From Nitrosomonas eutropha (lineage in GTDB: Bacteria > Pseudomonadota > Gammaproteobacteria > Burkholderiales > Nitrosomonadaceae): DNA of 21,330 nt. Location: assembly GCA_014584635.1 (NCBI GenBank), contig JACTML010000225.1, forward strand, positions 1-21,330, given 5' to 3'. Under the pieces are notes generated by a model. The model did no database searches, was not told where the DNA came from, and saw only the letters and a list, made by a program, of their open reading frames with translations. A program made the position numbers and the translations under genes. Shown here piece after piece: positions 1 through 7,133 of the stretch (positions are counted from its first letter, which is position 1; every line of letters begins with the position of its first letter).

Positions 1-133
<133 letters not shown>

Positions 134-155
134 CTACGGTAATTCTAATTGCGCT

Positions 156-299
156 CATCGCACGAGGCCGTTTGACACTTGGTGAGCCGCATTCATTCCG
201 TTTGCAGTGACGATTGAGGTGCTATCTTAGCTCATCGTCAGGGGCGCAAAGTGAAGATAGAGGCCAATCAATCCATCGCAAATTTCAGTAATTTGACAC
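156..299 (-). mobile_element. Probable IS21-family terminal region (two copies of a spaced repeat)
   Basis: Two copies of a composite motif occur on the plus strand: CATCGCA then TTTGACAC at 156-178 (8-nt spacer) and again at 274-299 (11-nt spacer). Read on the minus strand, the outer copy starts TGTCAAATTACTGAAATTT at about 298, resembling IS21-family ends, which begin with TG and carry repeated terminal motifs. With the istB remnant in the same orientation immediately left, this suggests the istA-proximal end of an element whose istA was deleted, joining the end almost directly to istB. No target duplication can be checked because the other end lies outside. There is no intact gene in 134-358. 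Confidence 0.45.
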
Positions 300-320
300 G
301 CAACTCTCCGTTCCTGTACT
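293..320 (+). promoter_or_regulatory. Possible selD promoter formed at the transposon end
   Basis: A perfect -35 hexamer TTGACA (293-298) is followed after 16 nt by TGTACT (315-320, 4 of 6 to TATAAT). Transcription would start near 327, about 32 nt before the selD ATG. The -35 coincides with the putative outer end of the IS21-like remnant. The -10 is weak, so this is a prediction from sequence only. Confidence 0.35.
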
Positions 321-358
321 TTGGTTTATCTCAAAAATAGCTTCCTTCTTCAATATTT

Positions 359-1408
359 ATGTCTCCAGAAAAAATTGCCTTGACACAAACGGTACAAAAG
401 GGAGGGTGTGCTGCCAAGGTTGCAGCAACCACGCTGCGCCAGATTTTGCAGCAGATCAGCTTCCCGCCTGCGCACTCCGCGTTAATGGTGGATGGGCGTT
501 ATTTTGACGATGCCGCCATTTACAAAATCAACGAAGAAACCGCTCTGGTACAAACGCTGGATTTCTTTACACCAATTGTGGATACGCCCAGGCTGTTTGG
601 TGAAATTGCTGCCGCCAATGCACTCAGCGATGTATACGCCATGGGAGGCAAACCCGTTACTGCCATGGGCATTCTGGCATTTCCGCTGGCCACTTTGCCT
701 GAACAGGTTATCGTCGACGTTCTGCAAGGCGCCAGCGACAAGATTGCCGAAGCGGATGCCAATTTTGTGGGAGGGCATTCAATTGACGACGACACCCTGA
801 AATTTGGCCTGTCCGTCACCGGGTTAATCAATCCACAACAGGTATGGACTAATGCCGGTGCTCAGCCGGGTGATCATCTGATCCTGACCAAGGAGCTGGG
901 TACAGGCACACTGACAGCTGGAATAAAACGGCAGCAGTTGCGGGAAGAAGACATTATGGAAGCACTGGACAGCATGACAGCTATCAATAATGTCATCCAT
1001 TATCTGCCCGCTGATTTACAGGCAAATATTCACGCCGCTACCGATGTTACCGGTTTTGGTTTTTCCGGCCACGCCATGCAGCTGGCCCAGGCCAGTAATG
1101 TCACCTTGCGTATCACAACAGATAGCCTGCCCCGGTTTAATAAGACCTTTGCTTGTCTGGAAGCCGGTTTTCTGACCAAAGCACACCGAACCAACGCGGA
1201 ATACACCACGCCCCATATTGATGATTCGCAGCTGGATACACTGCACAAACTGTTGATCCACGATCCGCAAACCAGTGGAGGATTATTACTGAGCGTGGCG
1301 CCCGAAGCCAGCCAGTCTATACAACAGGCTTTGCGCATGCGCTTTAAATCAGTGGCGATAGTGGGAACTGTCCATCCCCGACAGGAAAAAGCGGTGCAAT
1401 TTGAGTAA
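359..1408 (+). CDS. selD: Selenide, water dikinase (selenophosphate synthetase)
   Basis: SelD makes selenophosphate, the active selenium donor, from selenide and ATP in the cytoplasm. The 349-residue protein aligns along its whole length with E. coli SelD, including LTQ (8-10), the glycine-rich KGGCAAK (14-20) with Cys17 and Lys20 in the catalytic positions, FFTPIVD, the AMGGKP loop, GGHSID, DVTGFGFSGH and DPQTSGGLL. The residue that may be selenocysteine in some SelDs is an ordinary Cys here; the second Cys of the E. coli GCGCK motif is Ala19. ATG 359 is chosen because an in-frame TAG lies at 338-340. There is no clear Shine-Dalgarno sequence. Its end overlaps selU by 8 nt, and the pairing suggests selenium is used for tRNA 2-selenouridine. 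No selA, selB or tRNA-Sec is in the window. Confidence 0.96.
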   Translation: MSPEKIALTQTVQKGGCAAKVAATTLRQILQQISFPPAHSALMVDGRYFDDAAIYKINEETALVQTLDFFTPIVDTPRLFGEIAAANALSDVYAMGGKPVTAMGILAFPLATLPEQVIVDVLQGASDKIAEADANFVGGHSIDDDTLKFGLSVTGLINPQQVWTNAGAQPGDHLILTKELGTGTLTAGIKRQQLREEDIMEALDSMTAINNVIHYLPADLQANIHAATDVTGFGFSGHAMQLAQASNVTLRITTDSLPRFNKTFACLEAGFLTKAHRTNAEYTTPHIDDSQLDTLHKLLIHDPQTSGGLLLSVAPEASQSIQQALRMRFKSVAIVGTVHPRQEKAVQFE

Positions 1409-2561
1409 TTCAGCCATCAATACCAATGAGCTGACCACTTTATTCACTGCGGATACGCCGTTAATTGACGTGCGCGCGCCTATCGAATTCATGCAGGGAT
1501 CGCTGCCCGGCTCAGTCAATTTGCCCATCCTCAATAACGAAGAGCGCGCACTGGTTGGCACCACCTATAAACATCAGGGTTCTGAGGCGGCTGTCCGGCT
1601 CGGCCACAAGATGATTTCGGGCAAAATAAAACAGGAGCGTCTGCAGCAATGGCTCAGCTTCATCCAGCAACACCCCAGCGCCGTGCTGTATTGCTTTCGA
1701 GGCGGCCAGCGTTCAAAAATCACACAACAATGGTTACGTGATGTCGGCGTGAACAGACCGTTGATCACGGGCGGCTACAAGCAGGCACGCCAGTTTCTGA
1801 TCAACGCGATTGAACAATTCAGCGCAAACCATTCCCTGCTGATTATTACCGGACCAACCGGTAGCGGCAAAACCCGGTTGATCCAGCAAATCAGCAGCTG
1901 TTACCCGACACTTGATATCGAAGCACTTGCCTGTCATCGCGGTTCTGCTTTTGGCAGTATGTCTGTTCCCCAGCCCACACAGGTTGACTTTGAAAACCAG
2001 CTGGCTGTCAATCTGCTCAAGCTAAAACAGGGCAACCAGCCTGATCCGGTCGTTGTGGAAGATGAAAGCCGGAATACCGGCAGGGTTTATTTACCAGCCA
2101 GTTTCTTCGAGCACATGCGTCATTCTGCAATTATCTGGGTGGATGAGCCTCTGGAAACCAGAGTGGACAGCATTTTCGAGGATTACATTCTGGCCACTCC
2201 AATCGGCCAGGCGTTGCAGGCCCGGCGCGGCACACAGCAGTTGTCTTCCGCCACGGAAATCCAGACAATATTGAATCAGCACGCACTGTTATTATTTGAT
2301 AAATACGCCAATGCGCTGCAGGCAATCAGCAAAAAACTGGGCGGCGTTCGGTTTCAGGAAATCTCGCAGGATCTGGAAAACGCCCGTTCCAGCTTTGTGA
2401 ACAGAAATGAAATTCAGGCAAATAAAATCTGGATTGAAAAACTGGTGAAATACTACTACGACCCGCTCTACCTCGGCTCACTGCAACGTCGTCAGGTTAA
2501 TCCCGTTTTCAAAGGCTCAAGGCAGGCGGTAATGGATTATTTGCTTGCCCGCCAAGCATGA
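1401..2561 (+). CDS. selU: tRNA 2-selenouridine synthase
   Basis: SelU (YbbB/MnmH) replaces the sulfur of 2-thiouridine at the wobble base of Lys, Glu and Gln tRNAs with selenium, using selenophosphate from SelD. The 386-residue product has an N-terminal rhodanese domain (about 10-130), opening with LIDVRAPIEF and carrying catalytic Cys98 in YCFRGGQRS, then a P-loop domain with Walker A GPTGSGKT (151-158) and the family motifs HRGSAFG and VVEDESR. The length matches the family. The start must be TTG at 1401, eight bases inside the end of selD, because the next in-frame ATG (about 1490) would remove the first part of the rhodanese domain. The overlap implies translational coupling. Confidence 0.95.
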   Translation: MSNSAINTNELTTLFTADTPLIDVRAPIEFMQGSLPGSVNLPILNNEERALVGTTYKHQGSEAAVRLGHKMISGKIKQERLQQWLSFIQQHPSAVLYCFRGGQRSKITQQWLRDVGVNRPLITGGYKQARQFLINAIEQFSANHSLLIITGPTGSGKTRLIQQISSCYPTLDIEALACHRGSAFGSMSVPQPTQVDFENQLAVNLLKLKQGNQPDPVVVEDESRNTGRVYLPASFFEHMRHSAIIWVDEPLETRVDSIFEDYILATPIGQALQARRGTQQLSSATEIQTILNQHALLLFDKYANALQAISKKLGGVRFQEISQDLENARSSFVNRNEIQANKIWIEKLVKYYYDPLYLGSLQRRQVNPVFKGSRQAVMDYLLARQA

Positions 2562-2568
2562 ATTTTTT
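2542..2568 (+). terminator. Intrinsic terminator overlapping the selU stop
   Basis: TGCTTG (2542-2547), loop CCCGC, CAAGCA (2553-2558) form a perfect 6-bp stem, followed after four bases by six T (2563-2568). The stem includes the last selU codons and the TGA follows immediately. The downstream gene is convergent, so a terminator is expected here. The stem is short. Confidence 0.55.
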
Positions 2569-2582
2569 GCAATTGATTCGGT

Positions 2583-3140
2583 TCACCGGCTATAAGTTGA
2601 TTGCACCACCGCCGAACCAAGCATATTGTCGTTAATCATGAATCCGATCATGGCGGAAGTGGCATCAGGCGGTACAGGCAGGACAGCCACTTTCAAAGCA
2701 TATACCGTCAAAATATAGCGATGCGGTTTTGATCCGATCGGTGGGCAGGCGCCACCAAACCCCCGCTGCCCAAAATCAGTTATCCCCTGCACGGCACCTG
2801 CCGGCAAATACTTGCCGTCCACACTTCCTGCATTGGGCGGCAAACTGTGGATTGATGCCGGAATGTTATAAACCACCCAATGCCACCAGCCTGATCCGGT
2901 CGGCGCATCCGGGTCATACAACGTTACCGCGAAACTTTTAGTGCCGGCAGGGGCAGCAGTCCAGTGCAACTCCGGAGATTGATTATCGCCCTCGCATCCG
3001 AAACCGTTAAAAACATGAAGCATGGGCAAGGGTTTATCCGGATCGAAAGTAGGACTGCTGATACGAAAATCATCCGCAAAAACAGATGTCAGCACCCCGG
3101 AAAGCAGAATCGAACTGATCAAGATAACGTAATGTTTCAT
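2583..3140 (-). CDS. Exported YbhB/YbcL-type phosphatidylethanolamine-binding (PEBP) family protein
   Basis: The 185-residue protein starts with a signal peptide (charged MKHY, hydrophobic 5-20, likely cleavage after VFA, residue 22), so the mature protein should be periplasmic. The rest is a bacterial PEBP/Raf-kinase-inhibitor-like domain: FGCEGDNQSPELHW (47-60), the ligand-site signature DPDAP (76-80), the following WWHWVVYNIP, and GGACPP...HRY (129-142). PEBP proteins bind anionic small molecules or lipid head groups in a surface pocket; the role of the bacterial members is largely unknown and no substrate can be assigned. ATG 3140 is supported by a strong AGGAGG at 3146-3151 on the minus strand. 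It is convergent with selU and separated from pyrC by a MITE-like element. Confidence 0.88.
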   Translation of the reverse strand: MKHYVILISSILLSGVLTSVFADDFRISSPTFDPDKPLPMLHVFNGFGCEGDNQSPELHWTAAPAGTKSFAVTLYDPDAPTGSGWWHWVVYNIPASIHSLPPNAGSVDGKYLPAGAVQGITDFGQRGFGGACPPIGSKPHRYILTVYALKVAVLPVPPDATSAMIGFMINDNMLGSAVVQSTYSR

Positions 3141-3183
3141 AAAAACCTCCTGATGATATGGACAGCTAGCTGTTCTTTATTAA

Positions 3184-3322
3184 GGAACCTCTGACAACGT
3201 TAGCGAGGCAGTCAGTTCAAGACAAAAATCGGCGAAAAAGTGGAGTTTATATGTAATAAATGCGCATTCTGAGCCGACTTTTAACGCAGAAATGGCAACG
3301 CAGATAGTTTTGCAGAGATGCC
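3184..3322. mobile_element. MITE-like element, 139 bp, flanked by TTAA, IS5-type ends
   Basis: The left end reads GGAACCTCTG from 3184; the reverse complement of the right end reads GGCATCTCTG from 3322 (8 of the first 10 bases match). TTAA lies directly outside both ends (3180-3183 and 3323-3326), as for the 4-bp YTAR target duplication of the IS5 subgroup. There is no coding capacity. The interior near the right end (GAGCCGACTTTTAACGC) also looks like IS5-type 3' end sequence, from memory and not checked. This fills most of the gap between the PEBP gene and pyrC. Confidence 0.6.
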
Positions 3323-4378
3323 TTAATTTTCTGCCAGTTTCCAGCGCATCATACCCCCGGCCCCAAGCGGTATCAGCTTTTCTTCGCCCAGTTCCATCTG
3401 TTCCGGAATCTGCCAGTTTTCTCTCACGAGAGTGATTTGCTCGGTATTACGCGGTGAACCATAAAAATCAGGGCCATGAAAACTGGCAAACGCCTCCAGT
3501 TGATCCAGTTTGCCGGCCTGTTCAAATACTTCTGCATAGAATTCAATCGCGGCGTGCGCACTGTAAATACCCGCACATCCACAAGCTGATTCCTTGTCTT
3601 TTACCGTATGAGGGGCACTGTCAGTTCCCAGAAAAAAACGAGAGTGGCCACTGGTAGCAGCCTTCACCAGAGCCTGACGATGTATCTCCCGTTTTAATAC
3701 CGGCAAACAATAATGGTGTGGGCGCACGCCTCCGGCGAACAGCGCATTGCGATTAAGCATCAGGTGATGCGCCGTAATAGTCGCTGCGATACGATTCGGC
3801 GCGGACTGCACAAATTCGACAGCCTCTTTGGTAGTGATATGTTCAAACACCACGCGCAACCCCGGAAAACGCCGCAGCAGCGGAATCAGTACCCGATCTA
3901 TAAAAACTTTTTCGCGATCGAAAATATCCACCTCGGAATCAACCACTTCACCATGCACCAGCAAAGGCATATCAAGCTTTTCCATCGTTGCCAGCGTCGC
4001 TTCGCAACGGGCAATATCCGTGACACCCGCATCGGAATGCGTAGTTGCCCCGGCAGGATAGAGCTTGACCCCATGCACAAAACCGCTTTCCTTCGCCCGA
4101 AAAATTTCTTCAGGTGCAGTGGTATCCGTAAGGTACAGCGTCATCAGCGGTTCAAACCGGTTAATCAGCTTGTGCGATAAAGCAGACAGGATACGCGCAC
4201 GATAGGCGGCCGCCTGTTTAGTCGTCACAACCGGCGGTTTGAGGTTTGGCATGATGATCGCGCGTGCAAAACGACGAGCAGTATCAGGCAGGACAGATTG
4301 CATGACCCGGCCATCACGCAGATGCACATGCCAATCATCCGGGCGGGTAAGCGTTAACCTGTTTATCGTATCGTTCAA
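3323..4378 (-). CDS. pyrC: Dihydroorotase, class II (PyrC type)
   Basis: This is the third step of de novo pyrimidine synthesis: reversible cyclisation of N-carbamoyl-L-aspartate to dihydroorotate. The 351-residue amidohydrolase carries the binuclear metal site: DWHVHLRDG with His17 and His19, the presumed carboxylated Lys105 in GVKLYPAGATT, His142 in LLVHGE, His180 in FEHITT and Asp253 in LGTDSAPH. The zinc-site neighbourhood ESACGCAG is also conserved with E. coli PyrC. No ATG fits the N-terminus; TTG 4378 has GAGGA about 8 nt upstream and leaves the family's usual dozen residues before the RPDDW motif. The gene follows darP by 17 bp and is probably coupled to it. Its TAA stop lies in the TTAA flanking the adjacent MITE-like element. 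Confidence 0.95.
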   Translation of the reverse strand: MNDTINRLTLTRPDDWHVHLRDGRVMQSVLPDTARRFARAIIMPNLKPPVVTTKQAAAYRARILSALSHKLINRFEPLMTLYLTDTTAPEEIFRAKESGFVHGVKLYPAGATTHSDAGVTDIARCEATLATMEKLDMPLLVHGEVVDSEVDIFDREKVFIDRVLIPLLRRFPGLRVVFEHITTKEAVEFVQSAPNRIAATITAHHLMLNRNALFAGGVRPHHYCLPVLKREIHRQALVKAATSGHSRFFLGTDSAPHTVKDKESACGCAGIYSAHAAIEFYAEVFEQAGKLDQLEAFASFHGPDFYGSPRNTEQITLVRENWQIPEQMELGEEKLIPLGAGGMMRWKLAEN

Positions 4379-4395
4379 CCTGATTTCCTCATGGG

Positions 4396-4926
4396 TTACA
4401 CTGGTACTTCCGGAATGGTCTGTCGCAACAGCTGAAATAAGGCGCGAAAACTTTTGGGAGGCTTGCTGGCCAGCTTTTCTTTTTCGATATTACGCAGCAG
4501 GGTACGTAACTGGGTGGCATCAACCTGCGGATAATGTCGCATGAATTCTGTTACAGCCGTCTCATCACTGATCAAACGATCACGCCAGCGTTCCAGCTGA
4601 TGCAGCCATGCCGTATGCTGCACACTGGAATGCTGCCAGACATTCAGTTTTTCCTGAACGGGCACAGGATCAATCGCACGCATCAGCTTGCCGATAAACT
4701 GCATCTGGCGACGACGTGCACCATGGCTGGTTATTTTACGGGCCGCAAACAACGCATCTGTCAGCTTTTCCGGAAGATCCAGCTCGGTTATTCTGGCTGG
4801 CTCAAGCTCAACCAGTTGCTCACCCAGCTCCTGCAAGGCGTGCATTTCCTGCTTAAGACGGGTTTTACTTGGCCGGGATTCAGGATCGATATCCGTATCA
4901 TCCTGCGGGGGGTCGGACACAGTCAT
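4396..4926 (-). CDS. darP: DarP / YjgA (DUF615) ribosome-associated protein
   Basis: The product is a charged, mostly helical protein of 176 residues, recognised as the YjgA/DUF615 family by PSKTRLKQEMHALQELGEQL near the N-terminus, then ELDLPEKLTDALFAARKITSHGARRRQ and QFIGKLMR, and a C-terminal LRTLLRNIEKEK...KSFRALFQLLR. E. coli YjgA (DarP) associates with late 50S assembly intermediates, so a role in large-subunit maturation is inferred. The ATG at 4926 is preferred; an in-frame TTG at 4941 would add five residues and neither has a clear Shine-Dalgarno. It precedes pyrC in the same direction, 17 bp apart. Confidence 0.9.
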   Translation of the reverse strand: MTVSDPPQDDTDIDPESRPSKTRLKQEMHALQELGEQLVELEPARITELDLPEKLTDALFAARKITSHGARRRQMQFIGKLMRAIDPVPVQEKLNVWQHSSVQHTAWLHQLERWRDRLISDETAVTEFMRHYPQVDATQLRTLLRNIEKEKLASKPPKSFRALFQLLRQTIPEVPV

Positions 4927-4967
4927 ACGTATCGGGAACAATCAAGAAACTGTTATCATAACCCGCT

Positions 4968-4980
4968 TTAAGGAACCTCG
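4968..4980. repeat. Second copy of the MITE-like left end, TTAAGGAACCTC
   Basis: The twelve bases TTAAGGAACCTC at 4968-4979 are identical to the left flank plus end at 3180-3191. No matching right end is visible before pmbA, so this is a solo or truncated end, or chance. It sits about 45 nt upstream of darP. The remaining 4942-5131 divergent intergenic region holds no gene; a weak -10 (TATGAT, complement of 4955-4960) may serve darP. Confidence 0.4.
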
Positions 4981-5131
4981 GTAAACATGGCGCACTGAAG
5001 CGTGTACTCGCGCTGCAGCGATGAATGCAAACTTGCCTCTGATTATTCATTCCATTTTTGACCGAATCAGTTCTGATCTGAAAACCCATCCGTTCTCAGT
5101 GCTTTGATAAATCTTCTCCAACCCAGTTTAC

Positions 5132-6499
5132 ATGAACAATTCTGATCATCTCCCCGACGTACAACAGTCATTCACCTACCCGTATGAAACGCTGCAGCAG
5201 ATCGCAAACGATGTGCTGGCACTTGCCAGAAAGGGAGGAGCGGATGCTTGTGAGATGCACGTTTCCGATGGTTCCGGTCAGAATGTTACCGTGCGTCAGG
5301 GAGAAGTAGAGACTATCGAATATACGCGTGACAAGGGATTATCCGTTACAGTTCACATCGGACATAAGCGCGGCAACGCCAGCAGCTCGGATTTTTCGCC
5401 CAAAGCCATCCGCGAAACCGTTTCTGCAGCCCTGTCTATTGCCCGCTACACTGCTGATGATATTTACGCAGGGCTTGCGGATAAAGAACTGCTGGCAACC
5501 TCCTTTCCTGATCTTGATCTGTATCACCCGTGGCCGCTATCGGTTGAAGAAGCAATTGCGCTGGCGCGTCAGTGTGAAGCAGCGGCACTGGCCACAGATA
5601 AGCGTATTACCAATTCGGAAGGCGCCAGTGTATCAACCGGTGTTTCGCGCTTCGTCTACGCCAACAGTCACGGCTTCAGCGCAGGTTATCCCCTGTCTCG
5701 CCACAGCATCAGCTGTGCGGTTATTGCCGGAGAACAAGACAAGATGCAGCGCGATTACTGGTACAGTGTTGCCCGGGCGGCCAGTGACCTTGACACCATT
5801 GAAGAAATCGGCAAAAAAGCCGGTCAACGCGCACTGGCGCGTCTTGGTGCGAGAAAAATTGCCACCTGCGAAGTACCGGTACTGTTTGAATCCCCACTCT
5901 CCTCCAGTCTGCTCGGGTATTTCACCCAGGCAATCAGTGGCGGCAGCCTTTATCGCAAATCCTCCTTCCTGCTGGACAGCATCGGCAAACAGGTCTTTCC
6001 AAGCACACTTCAGATCAGTGAATTGCCGCACTTGCCAAAAGGATTGGCAAGCTGCGCTTTTGACGACGAAGGTGTTGCCACGCACCCGCGCAAGATAGTG
6101 GAAAACGGAATCGTGCAAGGCTACTTTCTAAGCAGTTACACGGCGCGTAAACTTGGTATGCGCTCTACAGGTAACGCCGGTGGCAGCCATAATCTGATTC
6201 TGGAAAATGATGTATCACTACCCTTCGCGGCGCTGCTGAAAAAAATGGATACCGGATTACTGGTAACTGAACTGCTCGGGCACGGCGTCAACATCGTGAC
6301 CGGAGACTACTCCCAGGGAGCTGCCGGATTCTGGGTGGAGAATGGAGAAATCAGCCATCCTGTTGAAGAAATTACCATTGCCGGTAATCTGAAGGAAATG
6401 CTGTCCGGTATTGTTGCCGTTGGCGACGATATCATTGTGCGCGGTTCACGCCGATGTGGCTCACTGCTGCTGGAACGCATGACTGTTGCCGGGCATTAA
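5132..6499 (+). CDS. pmbA: Metalloprotease TldE / PmbA subunit
   Basis: TldE (PmbA) forms a heterodimer with TldD that degrades unfolded or small peptides; in E. coli it processes microcin B17 precursor and degrades CcdA antitoxin. The 455-residue protein matches the family along its length: N-terminal domain with ARKGGADACEMHVSDG and VRQGEVETIEYTRDKGL, the central RALARLGARK...VPVLFESPLSSSLLGYF, and the C-terminal LLVTELLGHGVNIVTGDYSQGAAGFWVENGEISHPVEE. There is no HExxxH zinc motif, as expected for TldE; catalysis depends on TldD, which is not in the window. ATG 5132 lacks a Shine-Dalgarno. It diverges from darP, a pairing (yjgA-pmbA) common in proteobacteria. Confidence 0.94.
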   Translation: MNNSDHLPDVQQSFTYPYETLQQIANDVLALARKGGADACEMHVSDGSGQNVTVRQGEVETIEYTRDKGLSVTVHIGHKRGNASSSDFSPKAIRETVSAALSIARYTADDIYAGLADKELLATSFPDLDLYHPWPLSVEEAIALARQCEAAALATDKRITNSEGASVSTGVSRFVYANSHGFSAGYPLSRHSISCAVIAGEQDKMQRDYWYSVARAASDLDTIEEIGKKAGQRALARLGARKIATCEVPVLFESPLSSSLLGYFTQAISGGSLYRKSSFLLDSIGKQVFPSTLQISELPHLPKGLASCAFDDEGVATHPRKIVENGIVQGYFLSSYTARKLGMRSTGNAGGSHNLILENDVSLPFAALLKKMDTGLLVTELLGHGVNIVTGDYSQGAAGFWVENGEISHPVEEITIAGNLKEMLSGIVAVGDDIIVRGSRRCGSLLLERMTVAGH

Positions 6500-6535
6500 A
6501 CACATTCGGTATTACTCAACAACCACAGCATAAAA

Positions 6536-7090
6536 ATGAAAAGCCTGTACAAGCTGGAGCGCCTGATTAACCGGATTTCCGGGATAACGGGCTGGCTGGC
6601 CGGCTGGTTATGTGTATTCATGATCGGCGTAGTATTCACCGATGTCATTGCGCGCTACTTTTTTCACGGTGGTTCAATCGCCATGCAAGAACTGGAATGG
6701 CATTTATTCGCAGCAGTATTTCTGCTGGGAGCTGCTTACGTGGTGCGGGAAGATGCCAACGTGCGGGTAGATATTATTTACGCGCATCAATCCCCCCGCC
6801 GCAAGGCAATCATCGATATTTGCGGCTATATTATTTTTGTTATTCCCATGTGCACACTGATTCTCTACAGCTCCTGGGACTTTGTCAGCTACTCCTACCA
6901 GCTGCAGGAAACATCCAGTGATCCCGGCGGCCTGCCCTATCGCTTTGCATTCAAGGCGCTGTTGCCCATTGGCTATGGTCTGGTACTAATTCAATCGCTG
7001 GCAGAAATTTTGCGTAACATCCGTTTGCTAACGGACAAACACACTCCTGCTCTGACCGACTACGCAGCCCCTCAACAAGAAAAACCATGA
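6536..7090 (+). CDS. TRAP transporter small permease subunit (DctQ type)
   Basis: TRAP transporters import organic acids using an ion gradient; the small subunit supports the large one in the inner membrane. The 184-residue protein has four hydrophobic segments (about 18-42, 54-74, 92-114, 138-160) and family features: ELEWHLFAA in helix 2, REDANVRVDIIY after it, and QETSSDPGGLPYR before the last helix. It starts 37 bp after pmbA, so read-through is likely, and is followed by the large permease. The substrate is unknown, and no DctP-type binding protein gene accompanies it. Confidence 0.9.
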   Translation: MKSLYKLERLINRISGITGWLAGWLCVFMIGVVFTDVIARYFFHGGSIAMQELEWHLFAAVFLLGAAYVVREDANVRVDIIYAHQSPRRKAIIDICGYIIFVIPMCTLILYSSWDFVSYSYQLQETSSDPGGLPYRFAFKALLPIGYGLVLIQSLAEILRNIRLLTDKHTPALTDYAAPQQEKP

Positions 7091-7133
7091 TTTTGCTACT
7101 GCCAGATCAACCATTTATCAGAGCTGCTGCCCA

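Noticed and set aside
482..1338. Long open frames antisense to and out of frame with selD (also within pyrC, tex and ppiD)
   Set aside because: Their products resemble no family and lie fully inside well-recognised genes; they reflect codon structure of the real gene.
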